From Metellina segmentata (taxonomy: Eukaryota > Arthropoda > Arachnida > Araneae > Tetragnathidae), in the NCBI GenBank assembly GCA_947359465.1, contig OX375876.1, positions 83,226,359-83,290,358 on the forward strand: 64,000 nt of DNA, given 5' to 3'. Shown piece by piece: positions 63,031 to 64,000 of the stretch. The stretch's first letter is position 1. The number at the start of each line of letters is the position of its first letter. A model generated the notes under the pieces. That model did no database searches, was not told the origin of the DNA, and saw only the letters and a program-made list of their open reading frames with translations. The translations under genes and the position numbers were made by a program.

Positions 63031-63922
63031 CTGGAAGAGCATCAAACTCGTATATTAAAAACATCACATTCTTAAAATCTTGTTTAGATATTAACAATCG
63101 AACAATCATCAACTGTACACATGTTAGTATAATTGTATTTTATAATTAATTTTCTCCTTCAAATGTATATCGCATACTTTTTTATCGCGGATCCACCTTT
63201 CACTTAGTATCTCAAAAAGAAGTTGAGGGTCGTTCTTGTGTGGTACACTTGCACGTAGTCAGAGAATATAGGGGCGACATAAAAGACATACGCAATTTTA
63301 AAACATGTCCAATAAAAAAATGTTCCGATGTTATTAGTTTTATACTCATTCGGCTTCAGTGTGTTCTTTTCGTGATTGTAATAAAAGATACTTTTGAAAA
63401 TGGCATATTTTAGTCTTAATATGTTTTAATGTATTCAAATAACACTTGTGTCAAGGGATTTGAGAGGGAGAGTTCGACAAAGCTCGAATCCTTACAGAAA
63501 CGATTCTGAAAACAAAAAAACTACCCAAAACTAATGCTGCAGCTAGATATATTAGCAAAGATCGAATTGCTTACGTTACTGGTAAAATATTCATCTGAAT
63601 TTGTCAATAATCTGAAAACAATCGAAAACATCATTAAAAAATGCAATGCTCATTTGACATTAAGGAACCGGGAGAAGGAAGGCAGGGTCATTCGAAATTA
63701 TTTTCTGAATACGTGCTTGGTGAAAGGTGTTTCAATACAAAATCGAATGTTTTTTAGAATAGGTGGTAATTTGTTGATGTTTTAACATGGGGCAGCTTAT
63801 TCGACAGGAATGGCCCTAAAGGAAGATGTTAAGGAAGTTGTGGCAGCAGTCATAAAAACCTTCATGTCCATCAAAATTTTTATTTTCCTTTTTTTCGAAA
63901 ACACCACTTCCTCCATTTTGGG
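63031..63922. other. intron or flank with decayed coding-like stretch
   Basis: 63534-63785 has an 83-codon plus-strand frame (LDILAKIELLTLLVKYSSEF, TLRNREKEGRVIRNYFLNTC) that reads like a fragment of a transposase or gag protein, without a match I can name. The rest is AT-rich and featureless. Confidence 0.3.
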
Positions 63923-64000
63923 GCCGACCAACCGGTATAGTGGTTAAGGTGTTAGCCTCTAGATCGGAAGGTTCCTGGTTCGAATCCGGGTCCGGGCATG
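63923..64000 (+). repeat. tRNA-derived SINE head, cut by window end
   Basis: The 78 bases from GCCGACCAACCGGTATAGTG through the B box GGTTCGAATCC to GGTCCGGGCATG equal the consensus of the other copies; the body continues outside. Confidence 0.85.

Noticed and set aside
62828..63058. Plus-strand frame over the right-hand exon
   Set aside because: Antisense shadow; the minus strand has a splice acceptor, an in-frame stop and a poly(A) signal.

Overview
This is an AT-rich nuclear window from an animal. Protein-coding exons are short, have GT-AG borders and are scattered through long introns packed with transposable elements. Intact and decayed Tc1, hAT, Bel-Pao, LINE, Helitron and tRNA-SINE copies suggest an arthropod. 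A spider or other chelicerate is my impression only; nothing in the window proves it. No bacterial genes, CRISPR arrays or rRNA genes were seen.

Three host genes can be supported, all on the minus strand. (1) 817-13003: the first eight coding exons (about 256 codons, phases all agreeing) of a KIAA2013-like single-pass membrane protein; its 3' end lies beyond base 1. (2) 25419-52327: an unrecognised gene with a signal peptide, several membrane segments and a polar tail built from many small phase-1 exons. (3) 62612-63030: the last exon and 3' UTR of an unrecognised gene entering from the right.

The mobile-element layer is layered and datable. A 1.3-kb hAT-type MITE (13787-15102, target duplication GTCCGAGA) carries a 770-bp element in a TTA target. 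A second MITE copy (35908-36446, duplication GATCAAAG) is inverted, lacks that insertion, and itself splits a Tc1 transposase (35008-36981). A second hAT-MITE pair lies at 27328-28573 and 43106-44135; one carries a 31-bp tandem array. A 2.9-kb hAT (21204-24060) has been split by a tRNA SINE, and a solo LTR (41470-41694) splits another SINE. Other elements: Tc1 at 19028-20510, hAT at 31627-33651, Bel-Pao at 17587-18371, LINE ends near 37.7, 39.9 and 45.3 kb, and at least eight copies or pieces of one tRNA SINE.

52.5-61.6 kb is a dense accessory block: a decayed Helitron, a fold-back element, a decayed Tc1, a decayed 1.5-kb gene with XPG/FEN1-like acidic motifs, a two-ORF unit surrounded by copies of TGTCCCGCACGTGAC, and an array of GC-rich hairpins with 3-nt loops. 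The motif-flanked unit at 58.1-60.6 kb is the best candidate for something undescribed. Gene models were read by eye and need transcript support.
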